From positions 27,530,311-27,594,310 of the forward strand of contig OX637403.1 of NCBI GenBank assembly GCA_951799425.1: a DNA stretch of 64,000 bases, written 5' to 3'. Position 1 is the first letter of the stretch, and every line of letters starts with the position of its first letter. A program made the translations under genes and the position numbers. Under the pieces are notes generated by a model, which was not told the origin of the DNA, ran no database searches, and saw only the letters and a program-made list of their open reading frames with translations. The stretch is from Ilex aquifolium (Eukaryota; Streptophyta; Magnoliopsida; Aquifoliales; Aquifoliaceae). Positions 45,801 to 57,648 of this stretch are shown here, piece by piece.

Positions 45801-48800
45801 GAGTTAATTGACACAGAACATGATCTCTTGATGAAACTCAAGCAGCTTACCTTATGCAGTGGATCACCGGTAACTTCATGCCTCATAAGAGCTCCAATAA
45901 CGACTGGGATATGTGTATTGGCATGAAAGCCAGATATTCCATCAGCCTACAGGCAAATAGAGAGAACATTGATATACTATTGAGAAATAAGTACAAAGCA
46001 AATGATCTTATTTTTCTTTCAAAAATAGGACAAACTGGAAGTTAAATGATATGCACAGAAGGGGCACAACATCGGTAAAATAGTTTTAAGAAATACAGGA
46101 TAATGACTTTACAGCACCTTTAAATTAGACTGGTGCATTCCTTTTTCACATCAAACACTAGCCCCAAAACTTACATCCTTCAAAAAGACATACTCTGATA
46201 ACTGTATACCAATGGAAACTAAGTCCAATTAAAATAAGTCTCAATCCGTTAGCTAGATGCGTCCCAGTGTGGGCCTTCACTGATTCATTATCAAGTGAAA
46301 TTTCCAAGTTCCCATTTCCACCTTTTCTTTTTGTCGTGTACTACTATGTACTTTGGAGCATATGAAGTCTTGAAATTCTGTTAAATAGCAATAGTAGGAC
46401 ATGCTCTGCTTTAAGAACATTACAGCAAGTAACAATTTTAAAACATAGTTCAATGCTAATTCAATTATTCAACTGGCAAAATTCAACTCCAAAATGAAAA
46501 AAAGAGGGGCTAAATCCAATGATTGAACCTCCAATATTACTCCACGACACACACTTACATTGAAGCAAAAATTGATAGAAAGCCACTCAGTGCTACAACC
46601 TCTTGGGACGGGCCAGAGTTAGCAACACAACTGGGGTAAACAACTCCATACATATGCATACTGAACTTCCTATCTCACGATAATGCAGTCATGCAGACTT
46701 GTATTAAAAATCCTAGTCACTATGGTAAAAACATCTCCTGATTTACCAAATGCAGCAGAAGAGAACTCCACACATCAAAGATCATATTTAGACAAGGCTA
46801 ACAGTGCAGCATGGAACAAATTCTGTTCCTCTAGAAGATAGATATGTACCTTACCGATTCATGTGTACTAGCGATAATCATCGAATCTAATAGACAAAAG
46901 CAGAGTAAACAAACAGGTAGGATAGTTATAGCCACCTTTACTGCAAGCAGTCCAAGAAAACAAGGTTTATCAAAAAGGTGAGCCAACAATAAATGTCTCT
47001 GATCTCCCTGCACAGTGTCCTCAGCATAAAGGAAAGGTCTAATGTCAGTATTTGGAAAAGCTCATCAATATAAAACTACACAAGTGATACCCAACAAAGT
47101 AACCAAAGATAATACAAAACTAAACCGAGTAATAGCTAATAACCTAAGGGAACAACATCATCACATGTTGCCGTCTTATCAAACCAAACAAACTTCATAC
47201 TTGTTTACATCTTGCAGTCTGAAAACAATTTGAGATTCTTACGTTTTTAAACATTTCAAAATTGGAGACTCTAATGTACAGTACAGGACATTTGAATTCA
47301 GGGAAGTTATCTGAAGCATTAGCTGAATTCCATGGAAAAACATAGCCAATGAAAATTCATGAGAAATTATCAAGTGCCATTAAGGAAGCCATGATAAATG
47401 ATGCAAGCAAGTGAAATGGCATATTTGACTGAAGTCTTGAAATAGCTTATGAACTTTTGTCATTCTGGCTGATTTTTTGATTGAAAAAAAGAATAGAACA
47501 TTATTGATCGACTAATGAGGAACCTGGAAGAAAATTTAAAGGATCATAAACCCATCTTACGTACAGTTAGCCTGTATAACCTGTAAAGGACATCGTTCAT
47601 GCCACCAGTTTCTTCATTTAGTGATTGCCAGTGTTGTTCAATACTGTATTTTGAAATCACATTTTGCACACGGGTGTAGAAGTACTCAACCATCCATGTC
47701 ACCATTTTTAACGCTTGAGCATTTCCAGCCAATATATGTTGATCCAAAAGACCAGCCAATATCTGTCACAGCAGACAAGAACAAGGGTGGTTATTCAAAA
47801 TGACCACTTATAGAAACAAAGAAAACGCTAGAAGAAATATCTACCTTGTGAATGGTGTAGTATGGTGCCCAGACTTGTTTTAAAGCTTCCACACGATCAA
47901 AAAATTCAGATGGGAATGCAGATAGATAACCTGTACTCATTTTATGCTGACAGGCAGACAGAGCTGAAACCACTGCAGACATTTTCTCTTTGAGACTATC
48001 ATTGTGGGTGCTGGCCCACATATGAGCTGATGCACTCATGTAATGCCCTTCAAGATGCCAAAAGCAAGTAACAAGTTACAGCCGATGCAATATAAAATCT
48101 CAAAAATCAGAAAGGAAGGTTAAAAGTAATGCAACTGCCAGAGTATAGTATCAAAAACTTGAACTATTGCAGAAATATGATGGAAGAATGGAGTAGTAAT
48201 CAAACTCGGGCAGCGGAAGCTAAAATTTATAACACACTGATAAATTAAAAAGAATCCTATTCCTATCCAAAGCCACAAATAAAACTCCAGCAGTGCAATA
48301 GGTGGGTTTTAGAAGAGCTCTCTCAAGGTAAACGAAACAGCAGATGGTGAGTGTATACTACCACTAAGCCCAATGAAATGGAAAATGGAATACAAATTAT
48401 CTCCAACAGAGCTCAAATAAAAAATATATGCATAAACTGACTTTCACAGCAATAAATGCAGTTAACCAATACATATGAGGCCGAATACAAGAAAAATAAT
48501 CACTGTATCCAAGAGCACTACTACTAGCTTGCTGTGCCATCTTTTGCTTAACAATTGGTGCAGGAGAAGTTGAATGCCCATTATGGGCACCACATGAAAA
48601 ACACAATGTGATTCTGGGATTATCAAATGCTCTAAAGCCTTCTCAGGCATATAGCAGCCTCCCTTCAGAATTGGGCACATATATTCACAACTCTATAGAT
48701 TTTGGGGAGAGATAAGAAAATCAAATTGATCAACATTCATTTTTTGTAGGGGTGTCAATTGTGTCGTGTTCGTGTGACCCACATGTCGTGTTTTTCGTGT

Positions 48801-49594
48801 CGTGTTCCTGTCAAGACTCACGAAAAAGAAAATATATTTAATGTATTATGAGTATTAAACATTAGTCTAAACTATTTATTATGCATATTTAATAATCGTG
48901 TCAATTTTATAATCGTTCATGTCTGGTTCGTATCAACGGGACAGAGTTAACATCCCTAATTTTTTGCATCATCTATAAGAGCCAGAAATGAAATTAACAG
49001 AGTGTAATCTAATAAAATTCCAACTACGAAAATTAAGGCAATGAATCAAATTAAGAATGAAAAACAAGACTCACCCACAAAATGACCACGAAGTTCACAA
49101 TCTTGGGCCTCCCACCCTCCATATGGCTTCCCAGGAGTTGGCAAACCAGCAGTCTTCCTGAAACTCCAAACCAATCTATCCACATCCAACATCAACAAAT
49201 ACTCCAAATTCGTCTGCTGAGCCTGACCGTGAATCGAATTTGGATCCAATCTCACATCATGCAACGACACTTCCTTCAGAAACCCCCCAGCCAATTCAAA
49301 TTTATCCGAATTCTTAACTTTTGTGACCCTAATTGCCCATTCGGATTCATCTTCTTCCCTTAAAATCTTCCTGGGAATCAAATCGGACTGCACAGAAACC
49401 TCTAGTGGATCCGATTGGTACTGTGAGAGCAATTTTTGCTTCTGAGATTCGTTGTTTGAAGCTAAGAGCTTGGCTCGTAGAGTGTGTGATGATAGGTTAG
49501 GGAAGGAGTTAGTACACTCCTTACATAGAACACATCCACAAACCATAAACACAATACTAGTAGCAACTAACACCATAAGAGATCTCATCTTCAT
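42853..49594 (-). CDS. GH127 (DUF1680) beta-L-arabinofuranosidase-like protein, 12 exons
   Basis: Exons (5' to 3'): 49594-49075, 48047-47845, 47762-47565, 47007-46936, 45946-45851, 45782-45703, 45597-45522, 44974-44764, 44474-44278, 44150-44042, 43869-43780, 43649-42853. Total 2649 nt: 882 aa. Residues 1 to about 24 are a hydrophobic signal peptide, so it should enter the secretory pathway and act in the wall or apoplast on L-arabinofuranosyl groups. The zinc/nucleophile set of GH127 enzymes is kept: E406 and C408 (ESC, 45551-45543) and C481-C482 (WCCYGTG, 44779-44774), where the first Cys of the pair is the nucleophile in characterised bacterial enzymes. Residues about 730-865 form an AbfB arabinose-binding domain. 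It is close in layout to Arabidopsis At5g12950-type proteins. Exon 10 could start 90 nt earlier in frame. Substrate is inferred from family. Confidence 0.93.
48747..48958. mobile_element. hAT-type MITE in GH127 intron 1
   Basis: 212 bp with inverted ends TAGGGGTGTCAA and TAGGGATGTTAA (right end read on the other strand), flanked by the perfect 8-bp duplication ATTTTTTG (48739-48746 and 48959-48966). Eight-bp duplications and TAGGG ends are typical of plant hAT MITEs. It has no coding capacity. Confidence 0.85.
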
Positions 49595-50567
49595 GAAAGA
49601 ATCAGTGAAAACTATCTCAATTCCAGTAAATTGGGCAAGAAGCAAGATCAAACAAACAAATCTTATTGCAACACATATAGTCCAAGAAATATTAAAGTCA
49701 ACCAAGTATGTGTCCTCTTTCACTGCAATGACATAAGTAGGTTTGGATTTAACGACTTTTCGGTTTAGGAGATTGCTAAGAAATAAATTTTTCATATTAT
49801 ATTCAAGTTTAAAGGATTTATCAAAATTAAAATTCAGAATATTTGATTTTACAATTCGTTTCTGTTATTACTTGAACTATTTCTTGGGTTAACTCTCGTT
49901 ACTTTCACTAGTAACTTTGTAGGCTATGATTCGACTTGTGATTTTCCACCGTCTAAGCCCCTCTAATGAACTTTTCTCGTGGCTTCGAACTATTATGGTT
50001 ACGTTTAGGTAGATGTTTCACCCCATTTATCTCCTTGAACCATTTTTTTCTAACAAAAAAAAAAAAAAAAACCCAATTATGCAAGAGTACAAGCCTTAAT
50101 TGTATAACAATGATGTAAATTGGCTAGGCTTAACCCACTTGGACACCTAACCAAGAGGTCCAGTGTCAATGCTTGTCAAAGGCAAAAAAACCTATTTATT
50201 ATATCATTTTTTCAAAAATTTATTGTGACTTCATTTGGACTTTACTTTAATCTTATAGAGTTGTTTTTTCATCTGTTATGAACAAATTATTTGGAAGTTG
50301 TAGTAGCTAATTATTCATTGTACTAATCATTTAAGGATATCTTTTTTCTTAAAAAACAAAGCTATGAAGGAACTAACATAAAACCCACATTTTGCTCATT
50401 CGCCTCATCAAGTTTTCTCAAAGATATCTGAGACGAGAAAGAAGAAAAACAATTATATTGGACTTAGAAAACAACATAAAGGGTTAAACGAGTTTTTGTC
50501 ATGAATTACATTTATTTACATAATAAAATAGCCATTCTTGTCATCCTATTGAAGCTTTTGTAATAAT
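49595..50567. other. Upstream region of GH127 gene and spacer
   Basis: It should contain the GH127 promoter and 5' UTR, but no convincing TATA box was fixed. The frame is open upstream of the chosen ATG to an earlier ATG at 49795, without family support. The rest is AT-rich with no gene. Confidence 0.4.
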
Positions 50568-50780
50568 AGGGTAGTTGGTAATAGGGATGAGCTGTAAATT
50601 CAGACGTCCTGAGTTTAAATTTTGGCGACTTCTTGGGCCCAGACCATGCGGGATTTATCCCTCATGAATACTCTAGTTCCGACGTGGATGATCTGTTTTT
50701 GACTAGACCAAGAAGAGATTAATCGAGATGCAAATAAACTGACTTAGATACCGCCGAACTAAAAAAAAAAAAAAAAAAAA
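50568..50780 (+). mobile_element. tRNA-derived SINE, family A copy 1
   Basis: It begins with an A-box-like GTTGGTAATAGGGATG, then a B-box-like GAGTTTAAATTTTGG, and ends in 20 A (50761-50780). It is clearly related over its length to 57313-57522 and 62082-62248, sharing words such as ATTTATCCCTCATGAATA-like and TTAATCGAGATG. Confidence 0.65.
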
Positions 50781-51566
50781 GGGGAAGAAGCTTTTGCACT
50801 TCCAAGGCACATTGGTATCCTCGGAGGAAGAAGATAGGAAACCATTGACGCCCACAAATCCAAAGACTACAAACAATCATCATCTTAAAGCCCAAAAATT
50901 TTGGGTTGGAAATCCTTTTAAAAGCCCTCCTCTTGAAGACTTGCGCAAGTGACTACCACCTTTGGTCACCCCTTAATTGGGCTAAGGATTAATTAAATTA
51001 AAGGTGTTTAATCCATTTAGCCAATGTAAAAATGGAGCACTAAAGCTTTGTCTAAATGCAAAATGCTAGAAATATTAAATCCCTATACTTTTCCCAAAGT
51101 TATTCCACTTAATATGAGCAACTACGTGTTTCGATGATTTTGGTTTTTGTTGATGTATATAAATCGGGTCAACAATTGATCGAGGAGAGAAGATGAATCG
51201 TAAGTAACCAGCAAGACGAGGGAACTGGGATTCTATGTCGAGGGAGGGGCAGGACAACATCTAGTGTGATAAGGGGTACTCGTTTATAGAATAAATCAAA
51301 CCTAAAGTCAGAGTGTTTTTTGGACACCTTTTAATAAGTTTTGATTGATTCGTTGGCTGAGTTGCTAAGCTTGTTTCATATTGAACTACCTTGGTCGATA
51401 TACTAAGCTGACCTTGATGTGGCCTTAATGTTGGGCTGAACTAAATATATTTAGCCCATCTCAGTTTTTCCCTTTATCTCTATGATTTTTAAGATGGTTA
51501 TTTTCTAGGGAAAATCCCATTTTACCCCTGAAAGATACAAAAAAGTTTAGTTTACTCCATGAATGA
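50781..51566. other. Gene-free spacer
   Basis: No coding frame, RNA gene or bounded repeat can be supported. Confidence 0.4.
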
Positions 51567-51575
51567 TTAATTTTT

Positions 51576-52461
51576 GGGAAATTTCAGCCATATCTCTTCT
51601 AGTTTACCATATTTTCATGGACATTCCCTCTATTATAAAAAATATTATTGATACCCCCTGCCATTAAACCGCTATTTATATCAAAAATAAATTATCTAAA
51701 ATACTAAAATTACCCCTACATAAACCCCAAATAATATTTCTACATAAAATTCGAGCTGATTAGAATTTATTTTTCTACATATTAAAATTTGAGTTGATTA
51801 AAATTCTTTTTTCTACATATTAAAATTTAAGTCGATTAAAATTAGATTCGATTCGATTCGAGTTGATTAAATTTTATTTTTTTGACATATTAAAATTTGA
51901 GCCTATTAAAACTCTTGTTTTACGTATTAAAATTCAAATCAATTTGAGCTCTATTTGAGCTGTTAGTCTTGATTAAAATTCGCTTCGAGTTGATTAAAAT
52001 TTATATTTTTTTATTTATTAAAATTACCTTTAAGTTGATTAAAATTAATTTTTTTACATATTAAAATTTGATTTGTGCCTCGAGTAGAATTTTAATCGGT
52101 TCAAATTTTAATATGTAAAAAAATATAATTTTTAATCAATTCAAATTTTAATACATAAAAAGAAATTTTAATTAGCTCGAATCGAATTTTAATCGGCCTA
52201 AATTTTAATACGTAAAAAATTTAGAAAATAGAAAAGGTCTCATTGAAGATACGCCTATCTAGAGGGGGTGTCGATGAAGTTTTTTCTAAAATATTTCATT
52301 GGCAATTTAGTAAATTGCATTGTAATTAACACATTTAATCTGACAGGGGGAGTCAGTGAAGATTCAAAAAATAAAGGGGGATGTTCTTAAATATATAATA
52401 AACTAGAAGGGGTGTCCTTAAATATATGATAAACTAGAAAGGGTGTGACTGAAATTTTTCC
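51576..52461. mobile_element. Fold-back Mutator-like element, copy 2
   Basis: Same family as 5659-6610: starts GGGAAATTTCAGCC, ends as its inverted counterpart, interior of GATTAAAATTT/AAATTTTAATC words. It is flanked by identical 9-bp repeats TTAATTTTT (51567-51575 and 52462-52470). It is 886 bp and has no coding capacity. Confidence 0.75.
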
Positions 52462-54079
52462 TTAATTTTTCTATATTGCCCCCCAAAGAAATAAAAAAAC
52501 GTTGTAATGTGATATACTATCTAATTTTCATTTGACCGTCTATCTATTTTGTGCCAAATTAACCAATCAAGAATTATAAAATAGACGGACAACTAAATAG
52601 AAATAAGATGGTGGACCACATTGTAACATTTTTTATTTTTTTGAGGGACAATATGAAAAAATTAATCATTCGAGGGATCACCTTAGAATTTTTGTATCTT
52701 TCAAGGGGTAAAATGTGATTTAGCCTATTTATCTTAGGAGTTAACTATACATATGACCCATAAAACTAAGTTATTTGTGTCAATGTTGAACTAATTTTTG
52801 TTTCAATTTAATCCCTCAACTATGCAACTTAACTCAATGTGGCCATTCGTTTACTTTAACAGAAAATCTCACCTGCACATTACGTGATTCAAGGATTAGG
52901 ATAGTTAAGTGCATACACACGATGTGCAAGTGAGTTGGTCCATTAAAGTTAAAAACGAATTTAGAAAACATGGGTACATTGAGTTAGATTACATAATCAA
53001 TGAGTTATATTAACACAATAATTAGTTCATACGCTGAATTGACACACATCACATAGTTTAGGACTCATTGTATAGTTTAATCTTATCTTAGCAAGTTGCT
53101 TGTATTATATATTTAATCAAGATTATTTCATTATGTTCCATATTTTATGGAGGGATTCTCAAACCACCCCCTAGCACTTTGGTTTGTGCAATTGTCATAT
53201 TGACAGCTGATAATTAATTATTTATAATATCATTAGCTAAAATATAATTGGATTTTTGAATATTCACATTAAATTAAATATTCTTTCAGCATATTATATA
53301 AACCATTTGGTTCCAAAAGTTGATGTGTTGAACCACTAGGGCAAGGACTTTTTATTGATGGGGGACCCATAGTCCATATTTTTAGAACATTGCTTTGTAC
53401 CTTATATTTAGCTTTTTATGTGATGAGGATCTGGAGATAATCTCCAATAAAGAAGGCATCTTCATGCGTAAGTCTTTCATCACTTATCCTTACGTGCAGT
53501 GACGAAACTAGAAAATTCAAAGTGGGGGGACCATATAGAAAAAAATTAGTTGAAAACATTAAAACTTTAAAGGGGCAAATAGAAATTACATTAAATTTAA
53601 GGGTCCAAAATAAAAATTTTGAGAAGGGTTGGGTAGGTATTTTTGGGTTGGGTTGGGTTGGGTTGGGTTGGGTGGGGTGGGATGGGGTGGGGACGGGGTT
53701 GAGATATGGATCTCCTTGGCCCAAACATGGGTACGTCCCTGCTCGTAAAAAGAAAGACTATTTTTGAAACTCAAATTTCATATAAGCATAGAACAACGTA
53801 ATTGCTACGTTCATAACAAAGTCTTAAAAATTTAATGATCCCTGTAGACTAAATAAAATAAGTTTGACACATAATTTTCTATTGTGGTGATGGACCAAAC
53901 ATTATAAGGAAAAATGATAAAAGAAAGATTAGAGGTCAAGATCATGGTGGATAAGTTGTTGACTAGTTCTAATGAAAATGCCTAATTAATTGGTCGTTAT
54001 CTGCCTTTAGGAGGAGCATTAGATATTTTTTTGAAAATTAGATTTCAAGCACTATCCTATTTTAATGCATGTGGTGGGA
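52010..54079. repeat. Tandem segmental duplication, left copy
   Basis: From within the fold-back element to the word AATGCATGTGGTGGGAA, this block reappears at about 54087-57099 in the same order and orientation with scattered substitutions. It has a unique GGGTT array at 53645-53700 that the right copy lacks. Confidence 0.8.
53645..53700. repeat. GGGTT/GGGGT minisatellite
   Basis: About five GGGTT units followed by GGGGTGG variants. The equivalent place in the right duplicate copy has a poly-G run instead (56699-56712). It is not the plant telomere repeat TTTAGGG. Confidence 0.85.
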
Positions 54080-54086
54080 AATTATA

Positions 54087-57000
54087 TTTTGTTATTATTA
54101 AAATTACTTTTAAGTTGATTAAAATTTGAGTCAATTAAAATTTATATTTTTTTTATGTATTAAAATTCGGACCTATTAAAATTTAATGCGAGTTGATTAA
54201 AATTTGATTTGCACCTAGAGTAAAATTTTAATCGGCTCAAATTTTAATATGTAAAAAAATATAATTTTTAATCGATTCAAATTTTAATATATAAAAATAA
54301 ATTTTAACTAACTTGAATTGAATTTTAATCGGCTTGAATTTTAATACGTAAAAAATTTACAAAATAGAAAGGGTTTCACTGAAGATACACTTATCTAGAG
54401 GGGATGTCGATGAATTTTTTCCTAAAATATATCAGAGGCAATTTAGTAAAATTGCATTGTAATTAACACTTTTAATCTGACAGGGGGCGTCAGTGAAGAT
54501 TCAAAAAATGGAGAGAGTGTCCTTAAAAATATGATAAACTAGAAGGGGTGTGGCCGTCTATCTGTTTTGTGTCAAATCAACCAATTAAGAATCACAAAAT
54601 AGACGGACAACTAAATAGAAATAAGACAGTGGACCACATTGAAACGTTTTTTTATTTTTTTGAGGGACAATATGAAAAAATTAATCATTAGATAGTCAAC
54701 TTAGAATTTTTGTATCTTTCAAGGGGTAAAATGTGATTTAGCTTATTTATCTTAGGAGTTAACTACACACATGACCCAAAAAACTAACTATGTTATTTGT
54801 GTCAATTAAATTCTTAAACTAATTTTTGTGTCAATTTAGCTCTGCAACTATGCAATATGACTCAATATAGCCCTTCCATCCAAATTCATTGTTAACTTTA
54901 ACAAAAAACCTCACTTGCACATTACGTGATTCAAGAATTAGGGTAGTTAAATGCATACACACGATGTGCAAGTGAGGTGATCCGTTAAAGTTAACAACGA
55001 ATTTATAAAACATGGCTACATTAAGTCAGATTACATAGTTAATGAGTTATATTAACACAATATTTAGTTCATACGCTGAATTGACACACATCACATAGTT
55101 TAGGACTCATTGTATAGTTTAATCTTATCTTAGCAAGTTGCTTGTATTATATATTTAATCAATATTATTGCATTCTGTTCCATATTTTATGGAGGTATTC
55201 TCAAACCACCCCCTAGCACTTTGGTTTGTGCAATTGTGATATTGAAAGCTAATATTTAATTATTTGTAATATCATTAGCTAAAATATAATTGGATTTTTG
55301 AATATTCACATTGAATTAAATATTCTTTTAGCATATTATATAAACCATTTGGTTCCAAAAGTTGATGTGTTGAACCACTAGGGCAAGGACTTAATTGATG
55401 GGGGAACCATAGTCCATATTTTTAGAACATTGCTTTGTACCTTATATTTAGCTTTTTATGTGATGAGGATCTAGAGATAATCTCCAATAATTCATTTCAA
55501 AAAAGGTGAATTAAGAATAATATTTGAAAAAAAAGCAATTTAAAGATTACTTATTCATTTTTACACCCCTAAAGAGGGAAAAAATATTCAATGCAACGAC
55601 GATACCATGTCAGTAATAAAACCCAAAAATGAATAAAGTGAACTTCACTTACGTAGTTATTTACTTACATTGAAGAAAAGTAGGTAATTATTATCTTACA
55701 TGCACAACTAGTTATTAGTTTGTGTGGCGTTTGTTTTCTTATTTGTTTATGCATTAAACTAGTTTGATATTGCTTTATTAAACCCAATTTCTTAACTTCT
55801 CTATCGGGAATGAGAGAACTGACTCATAGCTCTCTCCCCATAGTCTCCTGATTGGTAATACCACGTGGGAATACTGATGTGGAATTATCGTTGTAATGAA
55901 TATTTTTTCATAAAGTGGAGGAAAAAGTGTCTAATTTTTTTTTTTTAATTTTATGTTACCCTTATTGGAACCATTGGTACATATTCTTGATTCCACCTTT
56001 GTGTTAAGCGGGGCGGTTTAAGCCAATTTGAGGTCTAAAGCGAAAATATTAAATGAATGCCTTTTTTATTTTTAATTTTCTATGTGAGAGGGAGACAAAA
56101 TTAGAATGTGTTAATCTTGTCGAGAAAGAGATTTCAATTTTTGTTTTTCTTTTTTACCACAAAGAGGGAGAGAGAGTGTTTAATTTCAACTTTTGTTTTT
56201 GTTTTTTATTTTTTTTACCGAAGAGAGAGAGAGTAAATATGAGTTGACTTTTGAGTAATTTTTTTTATTTTTTTAATTTCTAAGTTTTTAATGTTATGGA
56301 TTGTATTATAGGGCCAAATTATTACAATAAAATTTTTGATTGGATTTAATTTTTTGGAACTTTTTTGTAGGACTTAAAATTTAATAGATTTAATTTTTTT
56401 TGTGGGCTAGTGATGTACCTAAAATTATAGGGCCTTTTAAAAATATGGGGCTTAAAACTCTTGCTTTTTTGTCCATACTGTTGGGCCGGCCCTGGTGTTA
56501 AGATATTGTCGATTATGTTCATGCGTAAGTCTTTCATCAGTTATCCTTCCGTGCAGTGACGAAACTAGAAAATTCAAAGTGGGGGGGACCAAATAGAAAA
56601 AAATTAGTTGAGAACATTAAAACTTTAAAGGGGCAAATAGAAATTACATTAAATTTAAGGGTCCAAAATTAAAATTTTGAGAAGGGTGGGGCGGTTTTGG
56701 GGGGGGGGGGGGCAGGGTTGAGGTATGGCTCTCCTTGGCCCAAACATGGGTCCATCCCTACTTGTAAAAAGAGAGACTATTACTAAAACTCAAATTTCAT
56801 ATGATCATAGAACAACGTAACTATTATGTTAAGAACGAAATCTTTTAAATTTGGTTTTCCCTGCAGTCTAAATCAAATAAGTTTGACACATAATTTTCTA
56901 TTGTGGTGATGGACCAAACATTATAAGGAAAAATGACAAAAGAAAGACTAGAAGTCAAGACCATGGTTGATAAGTTGTTGATTAGTTCTAATGAAAATGC

Positions 57001-57099
57001 CTAATTAATTGGTCATTATCTGCCTTTAGGAGGAGCATTAGATATTTTTTTGAAGCTTAGATTTCAAACACTATCCTATTTTAATGCATGTGGTGGGAA
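54087..57099. repeat. Tandem segmental duplication, right copy
   Basis: It matches 52010-54079, starting with the right half of the fold-back element (54087-54548), which here lacks its last bases and about 75 bp beyond. At about 55491-56515 it has roughly 1 kb with no counterpart in the left copy, then similarity resumes at the word TTCATGCGTAAGTCTTTCAT. No gene lies in it. Confidence 0.8.
55491..56515. other. About 1 kb present only in the right duplicate
   Basis: It separates the two halves of the duplicated block. It is T-rich and AG-rich, with no recognisable gene or transposon end. It is either an insertion in the right copy or a deletion from the left one. Confidence 0.5.
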
Positions 57100-57312
57100 C
57101 CTAGACATAGACCACTATAAATAAAATGGTTTAGTAGACCATGCAAGACCTTAATCCATGCTTTCATTTTTAAATTTCAATACAAACAAATGTAGGGTCA
57201 ATTACTAGAGGTCATAGCTACTTATAATATTGGTGACACTACTGACAAGACATCTCTCTCTCCCCTTCTTTTTTGATATCAATTTTGTCTTTGATTTGTT
57301 GAAGATACTTTT

Positions 57313-57522
57313 AGTTTGTAGCAGAGACGAGCTGTAAACCTAAACGTCTGTAGTTTGAATTTTGACAACTTCTTGAAGTTAAGTCATGAGGATTTTATCT
57401 CTCATGAATACCTTTTTCGGCGTGGATGGTCTACCTTTGATTGGACCGATGAGAAGATTAGTCGAGGTGTGTGCATAAGCTGACCCGAATATCTTTGATC
57501 GTTGCATAAAAAAAAAAAAAAA
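57313..57522 (+). mobile_element. tRNA-derived SINE, family A copy 2
   Basis: The A-box-like TAGCAGAGACG and B-box-like TAGTTTGAATTTTG are about 38 nt apart, and it ends in an A run at 57508-57522. Related to 50568-50780. Confidence 0.65.
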
Positions 57523-57586
57523 CTCTGGTTTGTGCATTTTGTTTTTGGAATCCATTTATGGGGAACAAATTTTATTCGTGATTGGT

Positions 57587-57592
<6 letters not shown>

Positions 57593-57646
<54 letters not shown>
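57593..57646. repeat. (TA)n microsatellite
   Basis: About 26 TA units, preceded by two ATAC units. Likely highly polymorphic. Confidence 0.95.

Positions 57647-57648
<2 letters not shown>

Noticed and set aside
49595-49795. In-frame upstream ATG for the GH127 gene
   Set aside because: It would add 67 residues and bury the signal peptide; known family members start near the chosen ATG.
53645-53700. Interstitial telomere repeat
   Set aside because: The unit is GGGTT, not TTTAGGG.
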